From: Ulota crispa
Lineage: Eukaryota > Streptophyta > Bryopsida > Orthotrichales > Orthotrichaceae
Direction: 5' to 3'
Assembly (NCBI GenBank): GCA_963920765.1
Contig: OY987251.1
Span: 3,660,501 to 3,724,500 of the forward strand
DNA: 64,000 nucleotides
Shown: in pieces, positions 39,858 to 52,400 of the stretch
Numbering within the stretch: position 1 is the stretch's first letter
How the letters are laid out: each line of letters begins with the position of its first letter
Program-made: the position numbers and the translations under genes
The notes under the pieces: generated by a model
Told to the model about the DNA's origin: nothing
The model's input: only the letters and a program-made list of their open reading frames with translations
Database searches by the model: none

Positions 39858-42526
39858 ATGGCGAAGTCGAAAGGCGCCAAGAAAACTCTGGACTCGTATA
39901 CTGTGAAAGGCACGCACAAAGTCGTCAAAGGTAAGTCGAGAGCAAAAAACCCTAACTAATATAGCCTTAGCACTCACTGTCAACATGTTTTTTTTTGTTA
40001 ATCTGCGCTTTGTTTTTGAAGTTTCAGTTGTCAAAGAAAAGAAAAGCATTGTCGTGCGTGTGCATTTGTAATTATTTTTTGACATGATCTTGATGAACGC
40101 TGTCGCGGTTTTTCAGTGCATTTTGCAAGACTATGATGAACTGACAAGAAGAACTTTTCAAAGCTTCTTCGTCTCTGGTTTTTTATTTTTTATTTTATTA
40201 TCGTACAGCTTAATCTCTGCTTATTTTTTTCTTCGAATGCGTCTTTCTAGATTGTAAATAAATACTGGAACTGATAAACAAGAAGCGCTAGGACAGTCGC
40301 GAAGTTGATGATTGAGAGCTTGCATTCTGAGGAGTTTTTGGAGCCTGGTGACGTAGTCTGATAAATAATGAGACACGTATCTAGTTAATAAATTTTGCGT
40401 TTTATTAGTCGCGCTTCAGGATCACTCCACACTTTTTAATTTATGTAATACGTTGCGACGTTGCCTTTTCTCGAAAATAACTCGCGCAAGGATTTTTTAA
40501 AAATGTATCTCATAAGTATCTGTGGAGGCTCTCATGGAAAATGTAGGACAATAATGTCGAGGAGCGCTCGACCGGGAGCGGCGTTGTGTTTATGCCAAGA
40601 AACACCAGTAGCATTTAAGAAATAGTGTTTTTTTAAATTTTATGTTAGAAATCTTGAAGCTTCCGCCAAAGAGTTCTAAGTTTTAAATTCCTGGTTTTTT
40701 TTAGGTTTGCCTTCAAAGTATCATCTTCCTGTGTGCCCTAATCTTTATCATGCAAAAGAACTACTTTACTATCAGTGTTCAGCGATAGCAAGTTTTGAAA
40801 GCTTATTAAGGGCTTCAGATCGCAACTCTTAGAGCTCGCTTTGATTGCAGCTTTGCATGACCCGGACGTTTGTAGTAAGGATCTTGTTGTTAGTGTTTGA
40901 AAACAAAAAGTCGCAGTTTCAGAAATGTAGCGTCTATAGCGTGACAGTTCCTTTTGATGCTCTTGGATTGCTATCTGGTTTTTCTTAGTATCAATATTTT
41001 GAGGGTTGAAATTCCAATGAATGTCGATTTTAACTTTGCTTTTTATAGGTCGCGTAGTTCAAGCAACTACTTGGTCTGAGGGATTGTAACTGAGTTCTGT
41101 ATATCAAGTGAGTGAGCCGACCGTTCTTGTGACAACAGCACGTTGCGTGATTTGACGTGATTTTTCTGTCTGGACTTTTACAGTTGGAGATTGTGTCTTG
41201 ATGCGGGGGCAAGATTCTGATAAGCCACCCTACGTTGCCAAGATAGAGAAGATCGAAGCTGATAATAGAAACAACACCAAAGTACGAGTTCGATGGTATT
41301 ATCGACCGGAAGAATCGATGGGAGGAAGACGGCAATTTCATGGTTCAAAAGAGCTTTTTTTGTCTGATCATTACGATATTCAAAGTGCGGATACAATAGA
41401 GGGAAAGTGCGTTGTGCATACTTTCAAAAACTACACCAAGCTGGAGAGTGTTGGTTCTGAAGACTACTTCTGTCGCTTTGAATATAAGGCTTCCACGGGT
41501 GGATTTACTCCTGATCGAGTAGCTGTGTATGTGATTTTTCACTCTACTTATTTGTTTACCTGCCTGTCAGCATGATTTTTGGACTGGAGATTTGGAACGC
41601 ACCATTCACTAACCTCGTCAGCATTAGCTGTGTATGTAGGACTTTCAATTAGAGATATCTGCTTGGTGTCTATTTTTGATGCATGTGTGTGCAAGCATCG
41701 TGAATTTCACTTTGTACCTGACATGAAGGCTTCCACTAGTTTTGACATGAAGGCTTCCACTAGTTTTAACATTCATTTTGTTAATTTGTGGTCCGCATTC
41801 GAGTGCTTATTGCGACTTTAAGCCTGACACGTTTTATGTTCTTTGACGATATGTGTGTAGGTACTGTAAATGTGAGATGCCTTACAATCCCGATGATTTG
41901 ATGGTTCAATGTGAGAATTGCAAGGATTGGTACGATCGCGATACCCCATCCTTATCTCCAAGTTCTATTTTGCAGAACTTAAACTGCATGTAATTTATAA
42001 TTTCCCTCGTCACTTTGTTCATGCTTTGTGAATATCATGAACCCGAGTTGAGTTCTTGGTTGCTACTGATTGTTGCGAAGTTGAAGTGTATCGTCAGATT
42101 AACCAGATTACATGCTAGTCTAAGTTTTGTTTCCATTTTTTGGATATAGGTTTCACCCTTCTTGCATGAGCTTCACACCAGATCAGGTGAAGAGGATGGA
42201 AAAATTTGTCTGTCCAGATTGTTCCTTGCCCGACGGGGACAGGAAGATGCGACACTCTTCTCCTGGTTCTTCACCACCTCCTGATCATTTCAATAAGGTA
42301 CGTCGCTACTAAAACATTCGTCTATTGTACGTTTGTGCTTTCTCTCTGTCACACCAATTTTCGATCACAGGAAACTGATCGTCTTGTAGGAAATTTGACA
42401 GTAATATGTGACTTTTCTCTCACTTTCTACACCTGCTCTCGGTTAGATAATGGTTTCTTATGGATATCTTACTAATTTATCTGCTTTCTTGAGTGGCAGC
42501 CGGAGGCAAAGCGGCGGAAGAGGTGA
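39858..42526 (+). CDS. EBS: BAH-PHD histone reader, EBS/SHL family
   Basis: Inferred exons: 39858-39930, 41184-41526, 41861-41929, 42150-42297 and 42500-42526, giving 219 residues (Arabidopsis EBS has 234). The start [20 protein letters not shown] and the end KRRKR resemble EBS more than SHL. The BAH domain covers about residues 25-135, with [12 protein letters not shown] and [16 protein letters not shown]. The PHD finger has all eight C4HC3 zinc ligands: Cys141, Cys143, Cys156, Cys159, His164, Cys167, Cys183 and Cys186. In Arabidopsis these proteins read H3K27me3 (BAH) and H3K4me3 (PHD) and repress flowering genes; in a seed-free plant the role would be general Polycomb-linked repression (inference). 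The final exon encodes only eight residues plus the stop, including the basic tail. Confidence 0.95.
41722..41769 (+). repeat. 24-bp tandem duplication in EBS-like intron 2
   Basis: Two adjacent copies of CATGAAGGCTTCCACTAGTT plus four bases. The phrase AAGGCTTCCAC also occurs in exon 2 at about 41487, so the seed of the repeat may be exon-derived. Confidence 0.7.
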
Positions 42527-43114
42527 CACGCGATCCTTTGTTTATTTGTTGTACTTTGGTGTGCACATGCTGCGGCACAATTTTGTGTAGAAGGATGGTT
42601 TCGAAGAAAAGTATGTAGAGACTCTACAGATTTGGCCCAGAGGAGAAACATGAATCATGTAGGATAGTTAGAACGATAGGTAGAAGGAACCTAACACGGA
42701 CTTCTGACTGGAGGGTTCCAGTCGATGTCTGGATGGGCCCACTGGTGAATTCTGGAGGCTCGGCTTGTGGTCCACCTTCGCTGTAGATTAAAGTGACTAC
42801 GAGTGTCCTTCCGCATTAGCATTACACAGGATTCATGTCTTTTCCTAGAGACTTGAGCGTTGCAGTGGGAGTGTGATTGATCTGATCTTGTCCAGTCCAG
42901 TCCAGTATCGAGGTGTATGGAAGCGCGTGTTGTAATCAACTGCACAATGTTATGTTATGGTCATGTCAGTAGTCTGGATCTGCAAGGATGATGAAACTGT
43001 ACGCTATTTTAGCCCTGTTTAACGATCGTGCTGCAGCTTGGGTACTTCTGAACGGACTGCATGACCGGCGAGGGCCGTGAGGCCGGATAACAGCGACCGA
43101 TTTGTTACAACACG
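42527..43114 (+). other. 3' flank of the EBS-like gene
   Basis: Probable 3' untranslated region of relatively high GC, without recognisable further coding sequence. Confidence 0.4.
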
Positions 43115-43428
43115 TAAGGTAGGAGGCTCATGAATGGAGCATCTAAGGGCTAAAACTGAATTTTGGGTAGGTGAAACTTCTTTGAAATATTTTCAGTAAA
43201 TTTTCCTTGAACGACAAAGAAGACTTGGCAACTAACCCAAGCTGTTTCATATTTTTTGGAACTTTGTGAAATTAGTTATGAAATTTTGAAGTGGAAAGGC
43301 CATAGGGCTCTAAAATGGAGCACCTCCTCAAATGTACATCTCATGTTTATTGTTGAAGGGTTACGAAAACAACATGTACAAAGAGAGTACATTTGAGGAG
43401 GTGCTCCATTTTAGAGCTTCCTACCTTA
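43115..43428. mobile_element. MITE with TAAGGTAGGAGGCTC ends
   Basis: It lies in the opposite orientation to the copy at 34685-35025: here the GAATTTTGGG and TTTCAGTAAATTTTCCTT blocks come first. The right end GAGCTTCCTACCTTA differs by one base from the perfect complement of the left. Centre palindromic (CACCTCCTCAAATGTAC / GTACATTTGAGGAGGTG). Confidence 0.85.
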
Positions 43429-43517
43429 GTAATCTTTTTGGTATAGTGGGATATTTTAAACAATGTTCATAGAAGTAATTGCAGAGTAGAGAAGGAATGA
43501 CGTGCTAGAATTGGCCC

Positions 43518-43941
43518 TAAGGTAGGACTAGGAGGCTCGAAAATTGCCCAAGCATTTTGAACCGCCATGTAGAGTGTAGTGAAATGGTGCAATGGGGTGG
43601 TTCTTAAATGACCTCTTATAGTTATTGAATGCATGGGAGAAAAGTTGTTTTTAATTGCAAAGAGTTAGTCAATCATTCTCCTTGCTTTCCCAAATCTCTT
43701 CACAACTTCCAAGTGAACGGTTCTTGGAAGGTCATGGGTCATAAATAGGGAACTATGACACATGGACTTTGAAAATTTATAAGTAACTCAAAAATGCTTC
43801 AAAAAACATGAAACTATTTGTGTTACATTCTGCATCTATTTCTCTCTGTTTGAAGAATGAACTGAAAATCCTCCCATCCGTGGAAAACCATGAAAAAGGG
43901 GATGAGCCCTAAGATGGTCGGTTTTCGAACCTCCTACCTTA
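43518..43941. mobile_element. Second element with TAAGGTAGG ends
   Basis: TAAGGTAGGACTAGGAGGCTCGAAAA... at the left pairs with TTTTCGAACCTCCTACCTTA at the right. Its interior is unlike that of the neighbouring MITE, so it is a different element using similar termini. Non-coding. Confidence 0.7.
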
Positions 43942-44782
43942 GACGAGCTGGTAGAGAATCACTACGAAGAGGTATCCCGTAGCAATGAAAAAGCCCTTGG
44001 TGATGGCAATCGTGCGAGGTTATAACCAGCTCTCCCGAAGGTTTTTTTGTAGTCGAACTAAGGTAGAAATACCATAAACGATTAAATAAGGCACTTTAGC
44101 TTGAAGACATGGGGAATTTCTTGAGAAATTAAGCTCAATCTGTAGAGAAACAAGGATAAGGAAGAGTGAAAAAAAAAAAAAAAAAAAAAAAAACTTAAAA
44201 ATGAATATTTTATGCAATATAAATGTGGATTTAGGGTTTGGATTGATTCTGGTTTCATACGTGCACCTTAAACAGTTACCTCTAGAACCTTGTTCCAAAA
44301 TAAATATGAACCAATCAAATGCAAGGAAAGAGCATCTTTCTGAAATCTCTTTCAAAACCAGCTCTTGTTGGTGTAAGGACACTCTACTCTACCATTATCA
44401 AGTAGTAGCTGTTTATGGTATTTCTATCTTAATTTGTAAGAACTCTTAGATTAGTCCAAGGAGCTTGAATTTGATTGCAGCTTTTTATTTTCTTCGATTT
44501 CTAGTCCTAACAAGTAGGCGGAGTTGGGTGAAAAGAATTTGAGGAATAGCTATGACATACACATATAGCAACAGCGCCGTTTAGGAATTATCCAGCAGTA
44601 GGCTTATCACAGGTTTCTGCATTGCATGCATCGAAAAAGGTTCTCGTGTACTGTTCGGTTACAATATATAGTCTTAATCTCACTGTTGCAGATGAACAAA
44701 GGTTGAAGGACCTCAAGATACCATAATTTGATGAGCTTGAAGCATTTTAGTATGCTGGGTGTTGTTATCAGTGGAGCTACCA
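43942..44782. other. Intergenic, nothing recognised
   Basis: Contains an A run (44168-44193) and no credible gene. Confidence 0.4.
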
Positions 44783-45966
44783 GTTAACCCCTAAAGGACC
44801 AGGCCCTTTTCTCTGTGAAAAACACTGAAAATTGCCACTTTTGGGGATGAAAGGAATGAACGGGATATTCATTAATTTGGGAATAACATGAGTCCCATTT
44901 TGTACTCCACCTCAATCCAAAATAGTTTCCTCAAACTATATTCAAAAGTATCAAGTTCAGTCTGAGCCACTAAGAGTTTTTCCCTCACAAATTTCTCCTC
45001 TTAGGTGAGGACAAGTGTACCAAAGGGGCTTGGTTTGGGGTGATCACCCCAATCTTCCCAAATTTTTAAAAGTCCCAAAATGAACGTTTTGTCCCAAATT
45101 AATGAATATCTTGTTAATGGTCATTCTTTTCATTTAAAAAAAATTTGATTGTAAGATTTTGCTCTAGACAGTATGAGGTACTTAAGAAAAAAACTAAGCT
45201 TATTCCAAATGAAAAGGAGTGAGATATTTACATGTGAAGTGAAGAAAAGAGTTTTTTTTGTAATACCCAAAAATTTTAGAAGCTAATGACCACTCCTATA
45301 TCAAAAACTTTGCTCAATGCAAAGTTGAGGTTTTTTTTCCAGTGTAGAAGACCAAGTTAAGCATGTGTGGGAGAATTTTCAAATCAATTGGAACTATACA
45401 ACACATGGAAAAAAATAGTAAGTAAAAAGAAGTAGAGAATGAGTCAAAACACTAAATTGTTAAGAATTTAATTATTAAAATGAAAAATGCAAATCCCAAT
45501 GGTTATAATGTTGTGATAAACAATCTACATCCTTTAATTTTGTTTGTTTTTTGTTAAAATAATGAAAATTGAGTAAAATAAAGGACTTCAACATTTATTT
45601 TAGAGTAGAGAATCTAGAACCGCCTGCAAAAAAAAACTCCTCATGAATTCATCTCATCTATCAAAATTCAATGATTCAAAGCTCCCCACGTCTATATAAG
45701 TCTAAAGAACCTATTTCAAATTTTTATTTGAAAAAAATGAAATTTTAAAAAAGTTTTTGGCTGCCCAGGGAGCTGCATTTTCTAGATTTTTGTGCATATT
45801 TTCTTCAATAAATGTTGGATTGAAGAAAAAATTACATTCCCACGTAGATCTTTGAATTCCTCACCTTCAATAAAATTTTCAAAAAATTACACAAAGTAGT
45901 TTAGCCATAGGTACATGCCCAAAATCTTGTTTGTCCTCCAAAGGGACAATGATCCTTTAGGGGTTC
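44783..45966. mobile_element. TIR element, TTAACCCCTAAAGGA family, with nested insertion
   Basis: It starts GTTAACCCCTAAAGGACC and ends GATCCTTTAGGGGTTC. It matches 20962-21899 block by block. The extra length is explained by the nested element at 44861-45115: without it, 929 bp remain against 938. Another element, MITE copy 8, begins seven bases after the right end. Confidence 0.8.
44861..45115. mobile_element. Nested element with TTCATTAATTTGGG ends
   Basis: GATATTCATTAATTTGGGA at the left is answered by TCCCAAATTAATGAATATC at the right. The interior (CCATTTTGTACTCCACCT, GCCACTAAGA, CCTCCTCTTAGGTGAGG or variants) is shared with the copies at 52401, 59405 and 62725. Confidence 0.8.
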
Positions 45967-45972
45967 ATAATA

Positions 45973-46258
45973 GGGAAAATTTCATGGACACCCCTATAGT
46001 TTGCAATAATTTCATAGATACCCCTACTTCTTTTGGAATTTAACAAATACCTTTGGACCAAAATTCTTGGGCATTTTTTGTTGTGCATGTCACTTCTCTT
46101 CTTTCTTTGTGCCCCTGCAAAGGGAGAAAGAAGTGACATGCACAATAAAACAAATGCCTAAATTTTTTTGTCCAAGGGTATTTGTGAAATTTTTGAAAAA
46201 GGAGGGACCATATCCATGAAAATATTGCAAACTTCAGGGGAATCCATGAAACTTTTCC
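45973..46258. mobile_element. MULE-like palindromic MITE, copy 8
   Basis: Flanks TTCATAATA (45964-45972) and TTAATAATA (46259-46267) match at 8 of 9. The left flank overlaps the end of the preceding TIR element, so this insertion came later. Confidence 0.85.
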
Positions 46259-46319
46259 TTAATAATAAAGATACATACCAATGTATTTTGCAAGTCAAAG
46301 GATTTGCATAATATATAGT

Positions 46320-46735
46320 ATAGTTGGTATTTTTTTGTCTTTCATCATGGTTTTGTAATTCTTATGCAATCCCAATTAAGCACACCAAATTTTAGTGCCA
46401 AGAAAGCTAAATCCCATTTTTGATGAATTTTTTGTATTAAATTTGTGGTTTTACATAATAATTGATTGAAAAATATTGGTGATGAATTTTGAGATTTGAT
46501 TGCATGGATATGTACAAAACATCCATATGCATATTGTATATTTCCTTCTTAAAAACATCTCTAAAGTTTTTTCAAAATTCTTATTATGGAGATTTTAATG
46601 CTGATGCAATCATCACTAAATTTAGTAATATAGAGACCTCTAATTTTTAATTAGCTTTTGGCAAAATAAACATATTTCCATGCTTAAAGATACAAACTTA
46701 ATTGTAATGTATGAGTCAAATAGTAACAGGTAATC
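46320..46735. repeat. Half-copy of the large palindromic element
   Basis: Follows the order of 13490-13920: AAGCACACCAAATTTT, TGATTGAAAAATATTGGTGA, TTTGATTGCATGGAT, ACATCCATATG, AGCTTTTGGCAAAATAA. It has only one arm plus the loop, so it represents a single-orientation version of the sequence that is inverted at 13450-14335. Confidence 0.65.
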
Positions 46736-46835
46736 ATTGTCATTTACAAGAGCTACTAAATCATTGAGTGGAATATAATTTAACAACTATAAAGTGTTGT
46801 TTTTCACAAATTCTATGCAAATGTGCAAAGTCTAT

Positions 46836-46976
46836 ATGCCTTGTGGAAAAATAAAGAAATGGAAGAGGAAATCTTGGAAGAACTAGATTGCAATACATAC
46901 TTTTGTGTGCCTTGTGGAAAAACAAAGAAATGGAAGAAGAACTAGATTCACAACTAGATTGCAATACATATTTTTA
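46836..46976. repeat. ~73-bp tandem duplication
   Basis: GTGCCTTGTGGAAAAA or a near variant, AAAGAAATGGAAGA and CTAGATTGCAATACATA appear in both halves. The second half also has a smaller internal repeat of ACTAGATT. Non-coding. Confidence 0.7.
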
Positions 46977-47082
46977 AACCTAGTCTCAAATTGTTGCAAC
47001 CAACCAACACAAATGCTTGCGCAATGTGTAGCATGCACCATGTGAAATGGGAAAAAACAAAGGGTTTGTTTACAATCAATGC

Positions 47083-47136
47083 TTGGATAAGGTCAACATT
47101 TTTTTCTAGCCCAAGACATTGACCTTATCCAAATAC
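47083..47136. repeat. Short inverted repeat (hairpin)
   Basis: TTGGATAAGGTCAA pairs exactly with TTGACCTTATCCAA across a loop of about 26 bases. Function unknown; possibly a collapsed element end. Confidence 0.7.
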
Positions 47137-47510
47137 CGTTGTATTTGAGTGTTATTGTTTTTGATTTTCTACTCTATATTTCTTAAAGTGTTAACATTTT
47201 AGAAGTTGAAATGCTTTGAGCTCCTCCCAAAGCATAATACCTCTAGAGGGCCAATTGTTTTGATACCATGTTTAACAAAATTATGTGAATATAGTCCAAA
47301 TATAACAATCTTTATAAAAAAATCATGAGATGTATACAAACCATCAAGAGATATATGCAACTCAATCATATAAAATCTCTCAATGTTTTGCAAACAAAGT
47401 CTAGAATACATTAAATAGTATAGATTTGGTTAAATGTAGTATAATAAAACATACTCCAAGAAAAAAAACTAAGGTAAATGCTTAGATCCTTTAAGTTGAG
47501 TGACCACTAG

Positions 47511-47770
47511 AACGTGTTATTCATTAAATTGGGAAAAAGCCTACATATTGGTACTTTTGAATTTTTCATTTTTAAGAATTTCTATAAGGTGATTTCTAGT
47601 GAATATTATGATGGTTTACTCAAGACATTACATCAATTATGAAACACCTTACATGATTTATCAAAAAAATGAACTTCAAATCATCAACTATCTTCACAAA
47701 TGCAAAAATTAATATTCCCAAAATACATTGTGTGAAAGTGTTTTTCCCAATTTAATGAATAATGCGTTCT
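47511..47770. mobile_element. Element with AACGTGTTATTCATTAAATTGGG ends
   Basis: The left end AACGTGTTATTCATTAAATT is mirrored by AATTTAATGAATAATGCGTT at the right. The interior (CATATTGG, GGTGATTT, ACACCTTACATGA, TTCAAATCATCAA) is shared with 58836-59090. Non-coding. Confidence 0.8.
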
Positions 47771-49310
47771 AAGCTCCACTATGCTTAAGGTATCTACTAC
47801 ATTTTGTTTGTAATTTTCTAAATCTCAAAAAAGTTTGCAACTCCTTTTTGTGTATATTTAAGGCTACTACAGCAAAACGCCATGTTTCTCATATCAATTA
47901 TATTCATTCAATCCCAAGCTCTTTAGAAAATAATTACAAAGTATTCTTCTCTTTTTTACTGATGTCCGTAATTGGGTTTGCAACCTTGCTTTGCACTCAT
48001 ATCCTTCACAACTTGGTTTGTTGTGTACATACATGTATGAATACTAAAATTATGGCATGGATTAAAAAATTTACTAATTAATTCCAATCTCTTCCAACTC
48101 ATACAAGTAGTGTTTAAAATTCAAACGCCATCCTTGAACATCACCCAAGTTTTAAAGAAAATTATTTGTCAGTAACAAATAAAACAAAATCTTACTGGCA
48201 CACAATCATGAATTATGAAGTGCGGTTTCTTGGATATAGATTAACCTGTCTTTTCGGATATAAATGCTCTAATGTTTTATCGAATCATTAACATTTACAT
48301 ATGTACTACATAATTAGTCAAGCCACTGATATTGGACATAACCCTCTTTAACACATTGAATAAAGACAATTCAATCTTGGAGATTTACTACTCTCAAAAA
48401 ATGAATGAAAGAAAAATAATGATTTTCTATCATTATTCCTCTTTCCAATTGCCCCATGTCAAGTGGCAATGAAAGTGTACAAAAGAGTTATGTACGTTAT
48501 AATGACCCACTTTAGACAAAAGGGTTTTAAGTCAAACTCTTTATGATACCAACCAACATACCAACAACAAGAAAGTGACACATTTGCCTTTAAAAACTAA
48601 ACCTTGTTGCAATGGTCATTACGTATGTGAAAACAGCATGTAAAGCAAAAATAGAGACATTTGTAAACGCTACACCACACAAAATTGAATGGTGGGCAAT
48701 GTTGGATTTTATTGAAGAAATGTTGGTTTTTACTGAAGATATGTTGTTTCAGCCAACCAGAATTTGCAACATTTGCAACAATTCAGTGGACTGTGATGAA
48801 TGGCTTGACAATTGCCAATGCGAGTTTTAAATGAAAGAACAATTTACAAATTTTAAAAGGCCACATCATTGGACATGGCCATTTTTGTAGAGGCAAATGA
48901 TTTTCTAAGGTTAGTTTGAGGTAGTTATTTTTTGGAACTTTTGGGTGGACTATTCTCAATGGTAGTTATTAGAGATACAAGATTGCTTGAATAAGGAATA
49001 AGTCCATTAGTCCCAACACTCTCACGTTCAAAATTCTTTTTTATATTGGAGATTGGAGGTGATCAAGTACATAAATTGTTTAAATTAGTGGAGGGAGTTT
49101 GAAAGGTGCAAGAGCCTTGCACACTAATTTGGGTGAGTTTTGTAAAATTAGTGTGAAGGTGTAGCATATTCCTTGCCTTCATTCTTCAAGTAGGGTTTTG
49201 GTCACATCTTTTTGCTCATCCTCAAGTAATAGTTTGATATCACAACCTTCATTTATAGTGTGACATCCTTCATGCACTTTTTGGTCAAGTTACATGCTCA
49301 CAAACCCTCT
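47771..49310. other. AT-rich intergenic, nothing recognised
   Basis: Short frames such as that at 48612-48830 show no family features. No clear repeats. Confidence 0.4.
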
Positions 49311-49557
49311 TTAACCCCTGAGCGCCCCAGGAGCCCAAATGTGGTCGCTCAATTTTTAAAAATGTACATGTTTAACTCTTATCCTCTTCTTAATGGTAAA
49401 GTCAAAGGACTTGTACTTTTTCATGTACCTCTAGACACGTATCTACTACCACTCAAAAAAATCAAACTATTTGACTTTACTTAGGTAATACTTTTATTGG
49501 ACTAAGTACACAAGGGTATGGATTTGAGTGAAATAACTCTAGGCGTTCAAGGGTTAA
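49311..49557. mobile_element. Short TIR element, TTAACCCCTGAGCGCC ends
   Basis: TTAACCCCTGAGCGCC at the left faces GGCGTTCAAGGGTTAA at the right (13 of 16 positions pair). Non-coding, 247 bp. The termini resemble the other TTAACCC-ended elements. Confidence 0.7.
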
Positions 49558-50520
49558 AATTTAAACCACTTTAGGATTTTGGCCACTTTAATCACAATAT
49601 TTGAGATAATGTTTAAATATTATCACCCATAATATACTAAATTCACTCAAATAATTAGGTTTTTTAGTATGCCTCACAAACTCACTTGTTTGTTGAATTA
49701 GTATAGGTTAGCATTATTAGTGCCAAGCGCAGTTATTGAAGTAACTTGTGCAGTTCATCTGGTTCATAGCTCCAGTTCAAATAAGGATTGGCAGGTATAA
49801 AGGATTCAATTCATAACACTTTTTGTCTTAAAATCAATAACAATAGAGTTACATCTATTCATCCTTACGTAGAGTCCGTAAAATTAGCCAAGTGTGTGTT
49901 TCTTTTTTCTTTTTTCCTTCTCTCTTCAGTCAAGACCATATTAATAGATTAATTCACAGGAAAAAAGAAAATAATGATAAAAACAAAAATATCAATTTTA
50001 GGTAGATAAGCATGTGTGCTAGCATTTAATGGGGATTCCCGGATTAGTGTAAATCACTCCATTGTGCACCAAGAGCAATAAAATATACACTAAAAAGAAT
50101 CAAATTGGCTTTGCATAAAGAGATAAGTTATTTTGAGGAAGTTTGAGTAAATACCAACTTGAAAAGAAAACCAGTGTTACAACTTACAAGGATAGAGTCT
50201 CTAATAGCGTATTTTCAAAAATAGAGATATTGCAATTCAAATACTTTTGATCATTTTCAAAATATTCTTCATAATTTGTTTATTTTTCTTCTAATTGAAC
50301 ACAGTGTTTTCCTTGAAACTTTGGCATCTCTTTTTGAATCATTTTCTACGAACCTTGCTTTTAGGGGTGTATGGTCAATGTTTTCATACAACTTTTGGGA
50401 TCTACATCATTAAAGAGGCCAGACATCACCATAGAATTAAGGGTGGCGCAGCTTGTGGGCTCACTCCGGCATTTGCAAGCTCTCCGCAGGTTTTGTTTTG
50501 GACCACTCATTTTGTTTTTA
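49558..50520. other. AT-rich intergenic, nothing recognised
   Basis: No gene. A short GC-richer island at about 50440-50490 stands out but does not encode a recognisable protein. Confidence 0.4.
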
Positions 50521-50833
50521 GGGAAAATTTTATGACCGAAGTTTGTCATATTTGTACAGGTACTCCTAGTTTTTCAGAAATTGCACAAATATTTGTGGAC
50601 CATAATTTTTAGGCATTTGTTCAATTGTGCATGTTACTTGTTTCTCTCTTGCGCTCAAGCTGCTTTTTTTGTTCTATTGCACTCCTTGCTTTAACATTGG
50701 TCATGAAGAAAATAGCATGTACAACAAAACAAATGCTTGAGAATTAATGTTCAAGGGTATTTGTGCAATTTCTAAAACCCAGGGATCTCTATACAAATAT
50801 GGCAAACTTCAGTGATATCCATCAAATTTTCCC
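50521..50833. mobile_element. MULE-like palindromic MITE, copy 9
   Basis: Flanks TTGTTTTTA (50512-50520) and TTATTTTTA (50834-50842) match at 8 of 9. It has lost a few bases of the left arm near GACCGAAGTTTG. Confidence 0.85.
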
Positions 50834-51882
50834 TTATTTTTATTGGAGGGAATGCCATAGAGGGTCTTCTCTTTTGTAGCTTGTATATATATTATCATTT
50901 GTATGATCTAAAACACCTATAACTCTTTACTTTTTAACCCCTTACATAAAAGGTATCGTACTTTTCCAAAAATGTGAAGACGTGTTATAATGTTCAATCT
51001 AGAAGAAGAATTAAGTGAATCTTCAAACACAAGTTTTAGATGGCAAGATTCATATAATTGGATTCACACTTTACTCATCAATATACTTATGTCCCAAAAA
51101 GAAGTTGTGGTTTCACTCTAGGTAACAACTTAAACTACCTCAAATCACAACTTCTTTCTAGAAACGAGTACTTGTCTGTCGATTGTCAGAAGAGTTTCTT
51201 CACTTTTAACTTTTAAGTTTATAGTGTGAAATTCTAATAGAGGAGCGTTAGAAAGGATTCTATTACAATTAATTTTTGAAGTCGCTTTTTGAAAAGCCAT
51301 GTTTTGAACGAGAATATTTTATTTTCAGGTGAAGCATGCAACATACTTTTATAATTTTGAATTTCTGAATGTTTTCACATACGTATGTTTTTGGAGAACT
51401 ATATTGTACAAAAAGCTGGAAAAGGGATACAAGGATTCGAAATCGTATGACTGGATGGAAAATAATCAAATTCTCATGTAGATGAGACCTACTTTCATTC
51501 ACTTTTAGCTCAAATTTTAAATCCTTTGTTCTCAACCCATAATTAAGTCCTAACATACAGTTTTAACTTTTAAGCCGTTAAGTACTTTTGGATAGGCTAT
51601 TCTAGCTGTATTTTATCTTCTATTATTCTAAAACTTTGATTAAACCTTTATTTATTAGTTTATTATTTTGTAAATTTTACAAAAAATTGGACTGCGGTTC
51701 AAAGGCTGTACATTAGAATGGCTTTATTTTTAACTAGGGCAATTTAGGTAGACATGACGGATAAATATAAAATAACAGGAGCCACTACTGTATTGCTTTT
51801 TTGAAGAAAATTATTGAATTTTTACTAATAACAAAAAAGAATTTTTGAAATTATGTAAATAATTGATGTGTCATTGTTTTTA
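50834..51882. other. AT-rich intergenic, nothing recognised
   Basis: No credible gene or repeat apart from short chance frames on both strands. Confidence 0.4.
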
Positions 51883-52203
51883 AGAAAATTTTCATGGATA
51901 CCCTTGAAGTTTGCAATATTTGCAGAGATACCCTTGCTTTTTCAGAAATTGTACAAAAACCCTTGACCATAATTTTTAGGCATTTATTTGTTTTGGTTGT
52001 ACTTCCTTCATGATCAATGTTTAAGGGAAAGTAATGAAACAAAAAAGAAGCAACAAGCACATAAACACAAAGAAAGAAGGGAAGTAGCATGCACAATGAA
52101 ACAAACGTTGAAATTTTTGGTCCAAGGGCATTTGTGCAAATTTGAAAAAGTAGGGGTATCTATGCAAGTATTGCAAACTTCACGTACTCATGAAATTTCC
52201 CTC
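51883..52203. mobile_element. MULE-like palindromic MITE, copy 10
   Basis: The ends are eroded (GAAAATTTTCATGG at the left, GAAATTTCCC at the right) and the flanks are only loosely similar (TTGTTTTTA and TCAGTTTTA). The body is typical of the family. Confidence 0.8.
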
Positions 52204-52400
52204 AGTTTTATGTGATGAACTCCGCTATTACTAATAGATCATGCTTGGTATACCAGGCTTTTCTGTTGAGTGGATTGAGGATGACTCCACCACAACGGCA
52301 TGAGTCCTCAAGGAAATGCAGCAACTCTTGTTTCTTGTGTTCATCTACAATTTTGCCCACCTATGCAACTTGGCAGTTTAACATTCAGTTTAACATTTAG

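Noticed and set aside
48612-48830. 72-codon frame with several Cys residues near its end as a zinc-binding protein
   Set aside because: The Cys pattern fits no known finger, there is no splice or homologous context, and the stretch is isolated in AT-rich DNA.
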